DNA of 64,000 nt, taken from contig NZ_VTHB01000005.1 of the NCBI RefSeq assembly GCF_009729205.1, forward strand, positions 419,919-483,918, written 5' to 3'. A program made the translations under genes and the position numbers. Source of the stretch: Mycobacteroides sp. CBMA 271. Lineage in GTDB: Bacteria; Actinomycetota; Actinomycetes; Mycobacteriales; Mycobacteriaceae. Position 1 is the first letter of the stretch; each line of letters opens with the position of its first letter. This document shows, piece after piece, positions 46,866-55,562 of the stretch. Below the pieces are notes generated by a model. That model did not search any database and was not told where the DNA came from. It saw only the letters and a list, made by a program, of their open reading frames with translations.

Positions 46866-47212
46866 CCTGTCGAGCAGCTACTTAATACCCTCGTGGGAAG
46901 AGCCATCCATTAGAGCACCCCAGCCCCCAGATATCGATCATGCACTAGCACAGTAGAATTCGGCCAGCGTTGCAACGATCAGGCGAAACCACCCCGTCAA
47001 CTCCTGATCAGTTTTCACCCGCCGACAACACCCGTCATCCACCCAGTCAGCCGCCAACCACAACAAGGGTGGGTCAATTTTCCGGAACCCTTGACACGAA
47101 CAGCTTGGCCAACACCCGCCTATGCTGCTTATCGGTGTACTCGAGGTCGAAATCCCCCGCATGACCACTACCCCACCCGCACAGGCCGTTTCGCCCGATC
47201 CCAGTCAAGTCG

Positions 47213-47236
47213 AGTTGTGACAGATCAAATGAGAAC
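47213..47236 (+). repeat. 24-bp direct repeat, right copy 1
   Basis: AGTTGTGACAGATCAAATGA plus GAAC, the third unit of the series, in the same orientation as those at 42158 and 42244. Confidence 0.55.
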
Positions 47237-47310
47237 CACCGGGCTATTCGCGGCGAACAGAGTCTCACTTAATCTGTCGCAACCCTGGTCAGAGCTTCCT
47301 TTGCCGAAAA

Positions 47311-47334
47311 ATCTGCGACAGGTCATCTGAGGAC
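47311..47334 (+). repeat. 24-bp direct repeat, right copy 2
   Basis: ATCTGCGACAGGTCATCTGA plus GGAC, 98 bases after the previous unit. It is followed by GGACAA and ends 6 bases before the stop of the dehalogenase-like gene, which may mark an element boundary. Confidence 0.55.
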
Positions 47335-47340
47335 GGACAA

Positions 47341-48219
47341 CTATGCCCCCGCCGCCGCGTGCCAATCGCGGATCGCCGCCGCGAATTGCCCGGGCGCATC
47401 GGACGGGACAAAATGGCCGGCACCCTTGACGATTACGGTTTGACGATCGGTAAAAGTCCGCTCCCAGCGCCGCAGTTCGTTCTTCCCGAATGCGAAATCG
47501 GAGTCGCCCCAAAGGATCAACGTGGGCAACGCCGCAAGGTCGCGCAGCCCGGCTTCTACGTCGACGAGGAAGGCGCGGCTGGCGGTGATCTCACGGGGAA
47601 AGACAGCCGAGGCCTCTCGCCGTGCGGGGCTGTCGAGGGCCTTTTGGTAGTGAGCCATCTGCTTCTCAGTGGGCTTGGTCAATCGATGCCCTACGGGGAT
47701 CATGACATTGACAAACAGGTTGAACTGTCGAATCAGCAGACGTCCGAGCGGGCTGCCCATCACATGCGACATGACCCGCACGAGTGGGGCGCCGATCGGC
47801 CAGGCCCACGTGTTGGTCAGCACCAAACGGTCAAATGCCTCGGGGCGTTGCTGCACCGCCGCCAGTCCGATCGGACCGCCCCAGTCATGAGCCACGAGCG
47901 TGACCCCACTCAGCTCGAGCGTCTTCACGAACCCGCCGATCACCCGGGCGTGCTCAGCAGGTAGATACCGGTATCCTGGCGCCGCCATGGACAGCCCGAA
48001 TCCGGGGTAATCCACAGCAATGCAACGAAATTCGTTTCGTAGTGAACTGATGATTTCGCGATAGTCGAACGACCAGGTCGGGTTCCCATGCAGGAAGAGC
48101 AGTGTGGGGCCCGATCCTTCATCCACGTAGTGGATTCGGTGTCCGTCGATATCGACGAATCTGCTCTCGAACGGAAACAACTCGCCATCGACCCAAGCCG
48201 GCCTATCCACAACTGTCAT
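47341..48219 (-). CDS. haloalkane dehalogenase-like alpha/beta hydrolase
   Basis: The 292-residue protein has the haloalkane-dehalogenase pattern: FLHGNPTWS with the halide-stabilising Asn46, nucleophile Asp112 in VAHDWGGPIG, followed by Trp113, an acid in WGDSDFAFG and His in GAGHFVPSD. An Asp nucleophile in HDWGG separates it from Ser hydrolases; epoxide hydrolases share the Asp but not NPTWS. It should hydrolyse C-halogen bonds by an alkyl-enzyme intermediate. It is divergent from the HxlR regulator. The stop codon lies next to the 47311 repeat, and the C-terminal length looks normal. Confidence 0.85.
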   Translation of the reverse strand: MTVVDRPAWVDGELFPFESRFVDIDGHRIHYVDEGSGPTLLFLHGNPTWSFDYREIISSLRNEFRCIAVDYPGFGLSMAAPGYRYLPAEHARVIGGFVKTLELSGVTLVAHDWGGPIGLAAVQQRPEAFDRLVLTNTWAWPIGAPLVRVMSHVMGSPLGRLLIRQFNLFVNVMIPVGHRLTKPTEKQMAHYQKALDSPARREASAVFPREITASRAFLVDVEAGLRDLAALPTLILWGDSDFAFGKNELRRWERTFTDRQTVIVKGAGHFVPSDAPGQFAAAIRDWHAAAGA

Positions 48220-48237
48220 GCCTACCCCTTCGCCTAC

Positions 48238-48250
48238 ATGATATAATCAT
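48238..48250. promoter_or_regulatory. inverted repeat between dehalogenase-like gene and HxlR regulator
   Basis: ATGAT and ATCAT arms with a 3-base ATA spacer lie in an AT-rich 60-base divergent intergenic region. The position, close to both start codons, fits a repressor site for the HxlR protein. Confidence 0.45.
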
Positions 48251-48280
48251 CTCTACTTTATTTTTACAAGTGGATGGGTG

Positions 48281-48943
48281 ATGAGTCGAGATTACGGTCA
48301 GTACTGCGGACTTGCCCGGGCCCTAGATGTCGTGGGCGAACGGTGGAATTTATTGATCGTCCGCCAGCTCCTGATAGGAGCCGCTCGCTATGGCGAGCTA
48401 CGCGACGGACTGGCCGGGATCGCCTCTAATCTGCTGACCGACCGGCTCCGCAACCTCGAGGCTGCCGGCGTCATTGAGCGGCGGCTGTCCGGTGACGCGA
48501 ACGCGATCACGTACGCCCTCACCCCCTGGGGTGCGCAGCTGCGCGAACCCATCAACGCCCTTATCCGCTGGTCAACACCACTGATGATCCGCGGTACTGA
48601 AGAAGATGAATTCCGCCCCGACGGGCTACTCGTCGCGCTTCCCGCCTTACTCGACGGTCGCGCCCCCACCGATCAGTCGGTGGCCGCCGGAATCACCGTC
48701 GACGGCACCACTGTCCAACTCCGAGCTACCAAGTCCGGCATCGACGTAGCTGCACCGGATGGACGCGAGCTCGATGCGGTTCTCACGGCCGAGGCACCGA
48801 TTGTCCTCGGACTCGCGGCGGGCGTGCTGAAACTGGATGACGTCGCGGAACTCGTCCACATCGACGGCGACGAATCCGCTCTACGAAATTTCTTCGACGC
48901 ACCCGGGCGATCATCGGATCACGTCGGCTCCATTGAGCGCTGA
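48281..48943 (+). CDS. HxlR-family regulator with C-terminal SCP2-like domain
   Basis: The 220-residue protein has an N-terminal HxlR winged helix (CGLARALDVVGERWNLLIVR, then SNLLTDRLRNLEAAGVIERR, about residues 10-95) and a C-terminal part with FRPDGLLVALPALLDGR that resembles SCP2-like lipid-binding folds. The ATG at 48281 is favoured over the GTG one codon earlier. Likely regulates the divergent dehalogenase-like gene; HxlR proteins often sense reactive electrophiles or lipids. Confidence 0.88.
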   Translation: MSRDYGQYCGLARALDVVGERWNLLIVRQLLIGAARYGELRDGLAGIASNLLTDRLRNLEAAGVIERRLSGDANAITYALTPWGAQLREPINALIRWSTPLMIRGTEEDEFRPDGLLVALPALLDGRAPTDQSVAAGITVDGTTVQLRATKSGIDVAAPDGRELDAVLTAEAPIVLGLAAGVLKLDDVAELVHIDGDESALRNFFDAPGRSSDHVGSIER

Positions 48944-49009
48944 ATTACCCAACCACGACTGAGCTGCGCGTGTGAGGTTCGCACACTCGATCACCGCGAG
49001 AAAGCATCA

Positions 49010-50026
49010 TCAGTAGTTAATGGACCAGAAGTGCCCAAACTTTGCGACACCCAGCCAGATGAAGAGGGCTGCGATAAACAGTGCTATCGACAGGTCATTG
49101 AAGTGCTTGAGCGGACTTCCCGACTCGACCTTCCGAGGCTCATAGATCTGAAAACCAGGCTCCATACCCGTCCTTCCCCGAATTTCGCTGACCAGTGTCC
49201 TCATGCTCCACTGCGTACGCGATTGCGCGTCCGAGTAGAAGAATGTGACAAATGTTGTTGCGCCGCAGACTAATGCGGCAGTCAATATCATTACGGACCC
49301 GCTATAAACCGAGGCGATTACCCCGCCGGTCGCAGCCCCCAAAATGAAAGACAGGTAGAGGATCGTGTACCCCAGCCACTCGAAGACTGTGCCCCTACCG
49401 AACAGATGCCGCTCGATCCCCTGTCCCAACTTGACCACGGTTCCCGTGACATAGCTCAAGGGAATGGCCGTTTCGCCCTTCTTCACAAACGACGTATTCA
49501 GCGCTCCGATTGAGAAGGCCAACAACAGAATCGGCGTGAAATGCACGTCGGTGTTCGCGGTGAAGCTCCGGTCCTGATAGAAATCGACCGCGGCAGCGGC
49601 CAGAAGACCGACGGTCGTCAACACAGTCGCCCCATGCGGGTGGTTCTTCCAGAACTTTCGCCTGAAATATGACGCCACGATGACACCGAACAGGAAGGCC
49701 CCGATCATCCAGATCGCGGCAATCGGACCCGCACCTACCATCTGCTGCTTGTCGGAGACCTTGAACCACGTCAGCACTGCGCGCTCGGTGTTACCGGTCA
49801 TGAATGTCACGAAATAGCCCGCGCTGTGCAAAAAGGACACCGCCCCAACCATTCCCGCCAATCCCGAAAGCAGCCAGGACAACCGGGCCTCTCTGCCGAT
49901 CGCAGTCTCACACGTGATGATCACATCGGCAGTTTTAGAAGCCAGGGCGCCTCCCAGGCTGTCAGCGATTTCCGCGTCGTTCGGCGACCTGCTCTCCAAA
50001 GTCGCGGACCGGCCCTTGCGCTTCAT
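49010..50026 (-). CDS. DUF1275 (YoaK-like) integral membrane protein
   Basis: The 338-residue protein has an about 70-residue N-terminal lead, then about six membrane segments with the family hallmark GYFVTFMTGNTERA and LLAFSIGALNTSFVKKGE with LSYVTGTVVKLG. Beyond the usual domain, it has a hydrophilic loop and one more membrane helix at the C-terminus (ALFIAALFIWLGVAKFGHF). The start at 50026 has GAGGAGG just upstream; the longer frame would start inside the next promoter region. Function of the family is unknown. Confidence 0.85.
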   Translation of the reverse strand: MKRKGRSATLESRSPNDAEIADSLGGALASKTADVIITCETAIGREARLSWLLSGLAGMVGAVSFLHSAGYFVTFMTGNTERAVLTWFKVSDKQQMVGAGPIAAIWMIGAFLFGVIVASYFRRKFWKNHPHGATVLTTVGLLAAAAVDFYQDRSFTANTDVHFTPILLLAFSIGALNTSFVKKGETAIPLSYVTGTVVKLGQGIERHLFGRGTVFEWLGYTILYLSFILGAATGGVIASVYSGSVMILTAALVCGATTFVTFFYSDAQSRTQWSMRTLVSEIRGRTGMEPGFQIYEPRKVESGSPLKHFNDLSIALFIAALFIWLGVAKFGHFWSINY

Positions 50027-50268
50027 GTCCGCCTCCTCATTGGCTATCGATACTGCCGACGTGGCCATGTAGGCCCCGGCCCGACTCGGTGTGGGTCAAG
50101 ATCATCTCCCGCGCCGGCTGGGGTACTGAGTAAAAGCTGTCTGCTCGCGGTTGTCACGTTGCTGCCCTGGGCAGCGCATCCCGCCGATTCACCTCGTAGA
50201 GGCGTAGTGGCGAGAATCGTTGGTAGACCGCTCATTACCCACTTTCCGCTGCCGCCCGACGGAAGCAG

Positions 50269-50574
50269 TTAGCAGGTCAGAGTGACGTAAGCAACCTTCT
50301 GCCCGGCAGCGGGAGCCGTTGTGGGCTGGTTCCGCATGTTCCTTCCGGGTTGCACATTGTCGATGGCCGTCTGCTGTGTAACCCCTTCAACAGTGCACTG
50401 CGACGGATGGTCCGACCCCACCCTGGTAATGATCACCCGGTAGCCGTTGGACTTGAGGCCATCGATGACCGAATCCGGTTCTGCGACAGGGCCGGCGAAT
50501 GCTTCGCCCGCCGTCGCCAGGCACAGCCCCGCGGCGCCAATCGCCGCGCAGGCCGCCGTCATGATCTTCTTCAT
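50269..50574 (-). CDS. small secreted mycobacterial protein
   Basis: A 101-residue product with a signal peptide (residues 1-27, ending AFA-G) and a small mature domain with two Cys (SDHPSQCTVEG and the C-terminal VTLTC) that may form a disulfide. AGAAGGAG lies upstream. Similar short secreted proteins with SVIDGLKSNGYRV-like starts are common in mycobacteria and have no known role. The 50069-50268 gap shows nothing else. Confidence 0.8.
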   Translation of the reverse strand: MKKIMTAACAAIGAAGLCLATAGEAFAGPVAEPDSVIDGLKSNGYRVIITRVGSDHPSQCTVEGVTQQTAIDNVQPGRNMRNQPTTAPAAGQKVAYVTLTC

Positions 50575-50623
50575 TGCCGATGCTCCTTCTGTGTCATTGA
50601 CGATGAAACGGACCTACAGGTGG

Positions 50624-50920
50624 CTACGCGTTTGGCGACGGCGTATTGGCCTGGTTCGTGCCAAACGGAACGTGTGGGTTGGTGCCCAACGGGATCAGCG
50701 GGTTGGCGCCCTCATGGGTCGGCTGGTGGACGCCTTGCTCGTAGGCGCTACCGCCAGGCGTCACACACGGCCGATGATCGATCTCGTTGACACTTGTCTC
50801 CTGCGCGTAGCAGACGGGAGGCGGAGCCGGCGACGCAGCCAATGCGACCGGCGCGCCCAGTAGGGCGACAGTTGCGGCAGCTCCAGCACCGCCAATGATT
50901 GCAGCGAGTAGTTTCTTCAT
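50624..50920 (-). CDS. small secreted protein, possibly N-extended from a leaderless start
   Basis: The 98-residue product starting at 50920 has a signal peptide (LAAIIGGAGAAATVALLGAP) and a Pro/Asn/Thr-rich mature part with two Cys. AAGGAG lies 8 bases upstream. However, the reading frame continues upstream to an ATG at 51100, which sits 7 bases after a -10-like CAGTAT and behind the two-component-type direct repeat, the same geometry as at the AbrB gene. Thus either a long leader or an N-extended form exists. The mature protein has no recognised family. Confidence 0.75.
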   Translation of the reverse strand: MKKLLAAIIGGAGAAATVALLGAPVALAASPAPPPVCYAQETSVNEIDHRPCVTPGGSAYEQGVHQPTHEGANPLIPLGTNPHVPFGTNQANTPSPNA

Positions 50921-51097
50921 GATGTTTCTCCTTCTGTCGTGATTGCAGTTACATCGCGTCACCAATCGACAATCTTGGCGATGGCCAGATGCGGGTTGGG
51001 GCGATGAGGGTAGGACATGATCGCTAAACACGGTTTGGTGTAACAGCATTCGGCTATCGCGGATCGTTTCGGTGTGTGCCGAACTCCGGGTCATGTC

Positions 51098-51142
51098 CAT
51101 GAAATCGATACTGCATTCACCGCGCTGAAAGAACACTGAGAA
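51098..51142 (-). promoter_or_regulatory. two-component-type direct repeat and promoter, site 1
   Basis: On the minus strand, TTCTCAGTGTTCTTTCAGC (51142-51124) contains TCTCAG and TTCAGC units 11 bases apart. Ten bases later lies CAGTAT (51113-51108) and 7 bases on an ATG at 51100. The region strongly resembles the one before the AbrB gene, including GTCCATGAAA on the plus strand. Confidence 0.6.
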
Positions 51143-51321
51143 GCCTGGCCAGACGATTGCTGCGGTATCGCCACTCAGGAGATATCACTGGCTTCTGCCG
51201 CGCAGCCTGCCTTCTGATTTCGCGGTCGACGCCCACCACAGTGCCACGGCACGGCGGCGGGTCCTAGGACTTCCACAAGCCCGACAACGACCGATACTGC
51301 GGCACACCCGACTTCTGTCGG
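51124..51321. repeat. duplicated intergenic segment, copy 1
   Basis: This segment aligns along its length with 51637-51833; GATTTCGCGGTCGACG and GGACTTCCACAAGCCCGA are identical in both. Each copy has the two-component-type direct repeat at its left end, and on the minus strand both keep a parallel reading frame (CAAVSVVVGLVEVLGP and CAAVSVAIGLVEVLEP). No clear gene was found in 50921-52018 otherwise. Confidence 0.6.
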
Positions 51322-51636
51322 CCCAACCGTACGACTTCTCTGTAGACCGCCGATCCAGCACCACATCCACATGCGCGGCTATGTGATTGAATCCGAATCA
51401 ATCAGTCCCACAACATGATTAAAATGTTCGCACCTCACCCGACTGGAATCAAATACAAACCGGTACGCCTGAACCACCCACACTTGAGGAGCCGCGAACC
51501 GCGTCACCACTACACCGGCTCCAATACCGACTTGGCACCCGTGACGGTACATATCACGCGCCTACACACTTGCTCATCGCTGCGAGCACCTCGACCAAAT
51601 CGTGCACGAGATCGTCTGTTTTTGAGAATCGTCGAT

Positions 51637-51833
51637 GCTGAACGGACGCTGAGAAGCTCGGCTAGACGATTGCTGTGGTCTGACCGCTCAGCAGATATCG
51701 GCGGTGCCCGCCGAGCGGACTGCCTGCGGATTTCGCGGTCGACGTCCGCGACAGTGCCACGACACGACGGACGGTTCCAGGACTTCCACAAGCCCGATAG
51801 CGACCGACACTGCGGCACAGTCACTTCTGTCAG
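51637..51833. repeat. duplicated intergenic segment, copy 2 with degenerate promoter
   Basis: Second copy of the 51124 segment. Its direct repeat (51637-51655) is intact, but the hexamer at the expected distance reads CTCAAA and no start codon follows at the usual spacing, so this copy is probably not an active promoter. Confidence 0.55.
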
Positions 51834-52018
51834 TGATGGATTGCTCACGGCTCATCACCGCGAGCATGATCCCCTCGCAGCCCGCCGGGAATCGACCTTC
51901 CGCGATAGGCATGTTGATCGAATGGAAAGTTCTGCGCCGCTGCAATTTTACGAATACTTAGTCCCGCAGCATCACGAGAAACGCTGCGGTCTGTGCAGCG
52001 CTCGAACCCGGATAACCT

Positions 52019-53176
52019 TTATGGCGCTTGGGTTGATGTCGTGACCTTGTCCCTCGTGCGGCTGCTACGTCGGGACAACAACGCTGCTGCGAGCGGTGTC
52101 AGCAGTGTGATCAAGAAGATCCGGGTGACCTGCGCGACCGTCACTATCGCGACGTCGCCGCCGTAGTTCGAAGAAGTTTCGGTGGCGACATAGATCCCAC
52201 CTGGCGACAGCGCCAAGTATCCATCTAGCACGGACCAGCCGTTCAATGTTGCCAACAACCAACCGATCATGCAGCTCATCATCACGAGCACGACGATAAG
52301 TACCGTGGCTGTTGGCAGCATCGCAGCGATCTTCTTTACGGTATCGACGGTGAATTTGATACCTGCTTGCCAACCAATCACCACAAACGCGAGCATCGCT
52401 ACATATCCGGGCAATTGAAACTGTGGGATCACACCCGCAATTTCCAAGGCCAGCCCCAAAATCATCGGCCCCAACAAGGCGGCAGACGGCACGCGAACTA
52501 CCCTGCCCAGCGCATAGCCTGCGCTCGCGACAGCAGCTATCACCGCAAGATCTCTGAAACTCATGTGGTGTGTATCAACTACCGACGACACACCAGTATC
52601 AGAACTGACTCCTGACGACAGGAGATAAACGACCGCAGGAAGACTGAGGGTTACGGCGATGACTCTCAAATACTGCAGCGACGCCACAATGCTGGCATCC
52701 CCGCCAACATCCTTGGCCAAAGCGGTCATGCTTGTTGAACCGCCCGCGATGCTGGCCAGGATCGCTGTTCGACTACCCACATGATGCACGCGATGCAAAA
52801 CAATGCCGCCAACAGCAGATACCAACAGTGTTGCCATGGCCCCGGCGATTATCCACGGCAACTGCGCGAACACGCCCACTAGCTGGTCCCGGCTCACCAG
52901 CGTGACCAGATACACGCCAAGAACGCATTGAGCCACCTGAATCATGCTTGAAGGCAACACGGATGGTTCGCGTGACAACAACGCCAACGCGGCGGCAGAA
53001 ACCGTACCAGCGAGCAGTGGCGTGGCCGGAAGCTGCGCATAAGCAAAAAGGGCTGTTAACGCCGCGGTGACAACCGTCAGCACCAACCACTGCTTGACTA
53101 TCGGTCCCCTACCCGGCGCCATCTCAACGCGATCACGGATCGCTCCACCATGCGCTGAAACAGGTTTCGTGTCCAT
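52019..53176 (-). CDS. AbrB-family membrane transporter-like protein
   Basis: The 385-residue protein has about ten hydrophobic segments arranged as two related halves, the AbrB duplication (PF05145, formerly ammonia-monooxygenase-like). Conserved parts are LPATPLLAGTVSAAALALL and LLGPMILGLALEIAG, with GGSTSMTALAKDVGGD in the first half and LALSPGGIYVATETSS in the second. The proteins are often mislabelled as transcription factors; they are probably transporters. The ATG at 53176 lies 7 bases behind the -10-like hexamer, so the mRNA may be leaderless. A two-component-type repeat precedes it. Confidence 0.87.
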   Translation of the reverse strand: MDTKPVSAHGGAIRDRVEMAPGRGPIVKQWLVLTVVTAALTALFAYAQLPATPLLAGTVSAAALALLSREPSVLPSSMIQVAQCVLGVYLVTLVSRDQLVGVFAQLPWIIAGAMATLLVSAVGGIVLHRVHHVGSRTAILASIAGGSTSMTALAKDVGGDASIVASLQYLRVIAVTLSLPAVVYLLSSGVSSDTGVSSVVDTHHMSFRDLAVIAAVASAGYALGRVVRVPSAALLGPMILGLALEIAGVIPQFQLPGYVAMLAFVVIGWQAGIKFTVDTVKKIAAMLPTATVLIVVLVMMSCMIGWLLATLNGWSVLDGYLALSPGGIYVATETSSNYGGDVAIVTVAQVTRIFLITLLTPLAAALLSRRSSRTRDKVTTSTQAP

Positions 53177-53218
53177 GAAACAAATACTGCAGACACGGCG
53201 TTGAGAAATCCCTGAGAA
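53174..53218 (-). promoter_or_regulatory. two-component-type direct repeat and promoter, site 2 (AbrB gene)
   Basis: On the minus strand, two perfect TTCTCA units (53218-53213 and 53207-53202) are 11 bases apart, followed after 10 bases by CAGTAT (53189-53184) and after 7 more by the ATG. This is the most regular repeat of the set and suggests leaderless translation. Confidence 0.65.
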
Positions 53219-53392
53219 GGGCCAGGAACAGCCTCATGCGTAGCCGGGATCAGAGGACCCCGCACGGGTATCAAATACCTTTCACTGCAAGCGAATTAGA
53301 CCCGTCGAGCACTGTTCGCGATGTGCGACAAATCGACCGAGTAGTCCGGCCCGGTTGCCAGTTACCTGATCTGCGAGGCACGCGGGTGTCGG

Positions 53393-54649
53393 CTATCGGA
53401 GTGCGGTCGAGAGTGCTTCGAGCGCCTGCGTTTCGGCCACCGGGTCGGGAAGGTCAGCCCGGATTGCCTTAAGCACATTGTCAACTCGACTGTCGATGAC
53501 ACGCCACGCGGTCTCGTCCATGGGGCGCAGCGTGGGTTCATCATCGTCCCAAGAGGCCTCCAGACCCTTGGCGCCCATCGTTGCGCCCGACTGATCCCCC
53601 GAACGGACCTTTGCCAGCAGGTCCTGAGTGATGGTGCGGAACTTCGTCACCGCGGGCGCAGAGAAACGCGCAGTCACCTCGCCGGGGGCGATCTCCGTGG
53701 CCACCGGGGTGACGCCGGACTCCTCCTCGCCGGCCGCCGAGACGTGCGGTTGTCCGGCAGCCCATACCAGCACGGCTGCCGTGGCAGCGGCGACTAAACC
53801 AAAGTAGCCCAACATTATTCGCTCACGGGCGGGACTGGCTGCCGAGACTTCTACGACGGTCGCATCGGGATTCTTAATGACGTCTCGCCGGGTAATGGAG
53901 AGGAACACAACGATCGAAAGGATGGCGACTAAGAAGATCACGCTTGCCAGTGCCGTGCCCAGCCCAATTCCTTGCGTGTCCGACGGCGTGGCCAGCCAGT
54001 CACCGAGGTTGGCACCAAGCGGTCGCGTGAGAATATAAGCGAGCCAGAACCCGAGCACCGCGTTGGCACCTAGTCGCCAGCCGATCACGATCGCAAGGAT
54101 GAGACCGGCCGGCAGTAGCACTGAACGGCCGGGGCCCCAACCCGTCAGCTGCAGTACCCAGTCTCCGACAGCAGTACCGAGGGCGAACGTCACAAGCACT
54201 GCGAGCCAATAGAACAGCTCCCGGGGCCGTGTCACGATGCTATGGATGGACAGTGTCCGCTCGCGCAGGTACCACACCCCGAAGACCACCGCGAGGACCA
54301 CCGCGAACATGGTGGTGCTCAATGCAAGTGGCACTCCAAACTGATCAGTCAGGATGTCGGTATAGAGCGTGCCCGTGACCGACAAGACCACAACCGTCAG
54401 CCAATACACAAACGGCACGTACCGATCGAGCCGTAGCTGCCACCCCAGGACAGCGCCGAGCACGACGGTGAAGATCAGTGCCGTCCTGATCAAACCCACG
54501 CCAAGGGCCATATTGATCCAGTCGGCGAAGCTCTCCCCCACTGTGGTGCATAGGATCTTGATGACCCAGAACCAGACTGTGACCTCAGGTACCTTGCTTA
54601 ACAACAGCCGCCCCGTGCTGGCCGCCTTCGACGCGGATGACTCAGTCAT
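53393..54649 (-). CDS. COG4705/DUF347 membrane-anchored protein with C-terminal extension
   Basis: The 418-residue protein has two pairs of DUF347-like repeats in about 8-9 membrane segments: VPEVTVWFWVIKILCTTVGE, LGTAVGDW, and LTRPLGANLGDWLATP. After the last membrane helix (about residues 275-300) comes an about 115-residue extracytoplasmic or cytoplasmic domain not present in the 57715 paralogue. ATG overlaps the PAP2 stop (54646-54649), so it is co-translated. Function of COG4705 is not known; a role in membrane stress or metal/acid response has been discussed for relatives and is inference here. Confidence 0.85.
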   Translation of the reverse strand: MTESSASKAASTGRLLLSKVPEVTVWFWVIKILCTTVGESFADWINMALGVGLIRTALIFTVVLGAVLGWQLRLDRYVPFVYWLTVVVLSVTGTLYTDILTDQFGVPLALSTTMFAVVLAVVFGVWYLRERTLSIHSIVTRPRELFYWLAVLVTFALGTAVGDWVLQLTGWGPGRSVLLPAGLILAIVIGWRLGANAVLGFWLAYILTRPLGANLGDWLATPSDTQGIGLGTALASVIFLVAILSIVVFLSITRRDVIKNPDATVVEVSAASPARERIMLGYFGLVAAATAAVLVWAAGQPHVSAAGEEESGVTPVATEIAPGEVTARFSAPAVTKFRTITQDLLAKVRSGDQSGATMGAKGLEASWDDDEPTLRPMDETAWRVIDSRVDNVLKAIRADLPDPVAETQALEALSTALR

Positions 54650-55443
54650 GAATCACACCCTTCAATAGCCGGCCAGCTCCTGCCAGCGCGGTCCTGTCTT
54701 GTTCCGATGCCTGCAGCCCGGCGGTTGTCGCGTGCGAGCCAGATCCGCCGTCCAACCAATACAGCGAGCGATCCGAGGACCAGACCCCCCAAAACCTCGG
54801 TGAGCCAATGCACCCCGAGGTAGAGCCGCGTCATAGCCATGATGACCGCAACGGAGGCCGTGGTCACAGCCCAACACAGGCGCACTGCGGCGGACCCGTA
54901 GGTGGCAGTGATGACCGCGAAAATGCCCAGCAGCGCCACCGTGCCGGTGACGTGCCCGGACGGAAACGAGTAGTCGGACTCCGGCGTGAGCTGCACACGT
55001 TCAGGTGGACGATGTGCGCCAACAACCACTTTCAGCGCAGCGCTCGCAATGGCCGCGCCCGCGACAGTCACCCCGACAACGAGCGCCGGCCATAACGACC
55101 GAGTCCACCAGGACACCGCCGCGCACATCCCAGCCGCCAGTAGCGCTACCGCAATAGGGCTCCCCGCGTTGGTGATTGCAAGTGCCACGGATGTCAGCCA
55201 CGGCCTCCGATGCTCGACCATCCAGTTGAGCATGGCGTGATCTACCGCGGTTCCAGATGTCGCCGCACGACGAATCAAGGCCAGCGCGCAGAAGACCGTG
55301 AACAACGCGAGCGCAGCGATCCAGTGCACCGACAGCGCCCGCCCCCGGAGACGGGCCCCACTGGCGATCGACAGATCGTCGCCAGTGCCCGGCTCTAGCA
55401 TCGAGGCCTTTCGTGGATCTCGTATGCAGCGACTTACGCCCAC
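54646..55443 (-). CDS. PAP2-superfamily membrane phosphatase
   Basis: The 265-residue protein has about five membrane segments and all three phosphatase motifs: KVVVGAHRP (KxxxxxxRP), FPSGH, and TRLYLGVHWLTEVLGG (usual SRxxxxxHxxxD; the final Asp is Glu). Family members dephosphorylate lipid phosphates such as undecaprenyl or phosphatidic compounds on the outer face. GTG 55443 is chosen because it lies 8 bases after a -10-like hexamer, suggesting leaderless translation; an ATG at 55401 with GAAAGG upstream is the alternative. Coupled to the DUF347 gene. Confidence 0.87.
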   Translation of the reverse strand: MGVSRCIRDPRKASMLEPGTGDDLSIASGARLRGRALSVHWIAALALFTVFCALALIRRAATSGTAVDHAMLNWMVEHRRPWLTSVALAITNAGSPIAVALLAAGMCAAVSWWTRSLWPALVVGVTVAGAAIASAALKVVVGAHRPPERVQLTPESDYSFPSGHVTGTVALLGIFAVITATYGSAAVRLCWAVTTASVAVIMAMTRLYLGVHWLTEVLGGLVLGSLAVLVGRRIWLARDNRRAAGIGTRQDRAGRSWPAIEGCDS

Positions 55444-55486
55444 GACTTCCGATACTGACCCAACGGTGCTGAGGGAACGCTGAGAA
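55441..55486 (-). promoter_or_regulatory. two-component-type direct repeat and promoter, site 3 (PAP2 gene)
   Basis: On the minus strand, TTCTCAGCGTTCCCTCAGC (55486-55468) has TCTCAGC and CCTCAGC units 11 bases apart, followed after 10 bases by CAGTAT (55457-55452) and after 8 by the GTG. Confidence 0.65.
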
Positions 55487-55562
55487 GGAGTGATACGCGG
55501 CCCGCGGGCCAGTAACGGCCATTTTTGTGTACATCGCGTCTACTTTTCGGCAAGATGGGCGG

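Noticed and set aside
46518..46913. 131-residue plus-strand frame
   Set aside because: It is antisense to the MspA-like fragment, which explains the region better.
51415..52044. 209-residue plus-strand frame over the duplicated segment
   Set aside because: Basic, low-complexity composition, no ribosome site, and the frame is not shared with the other copy of the segment.
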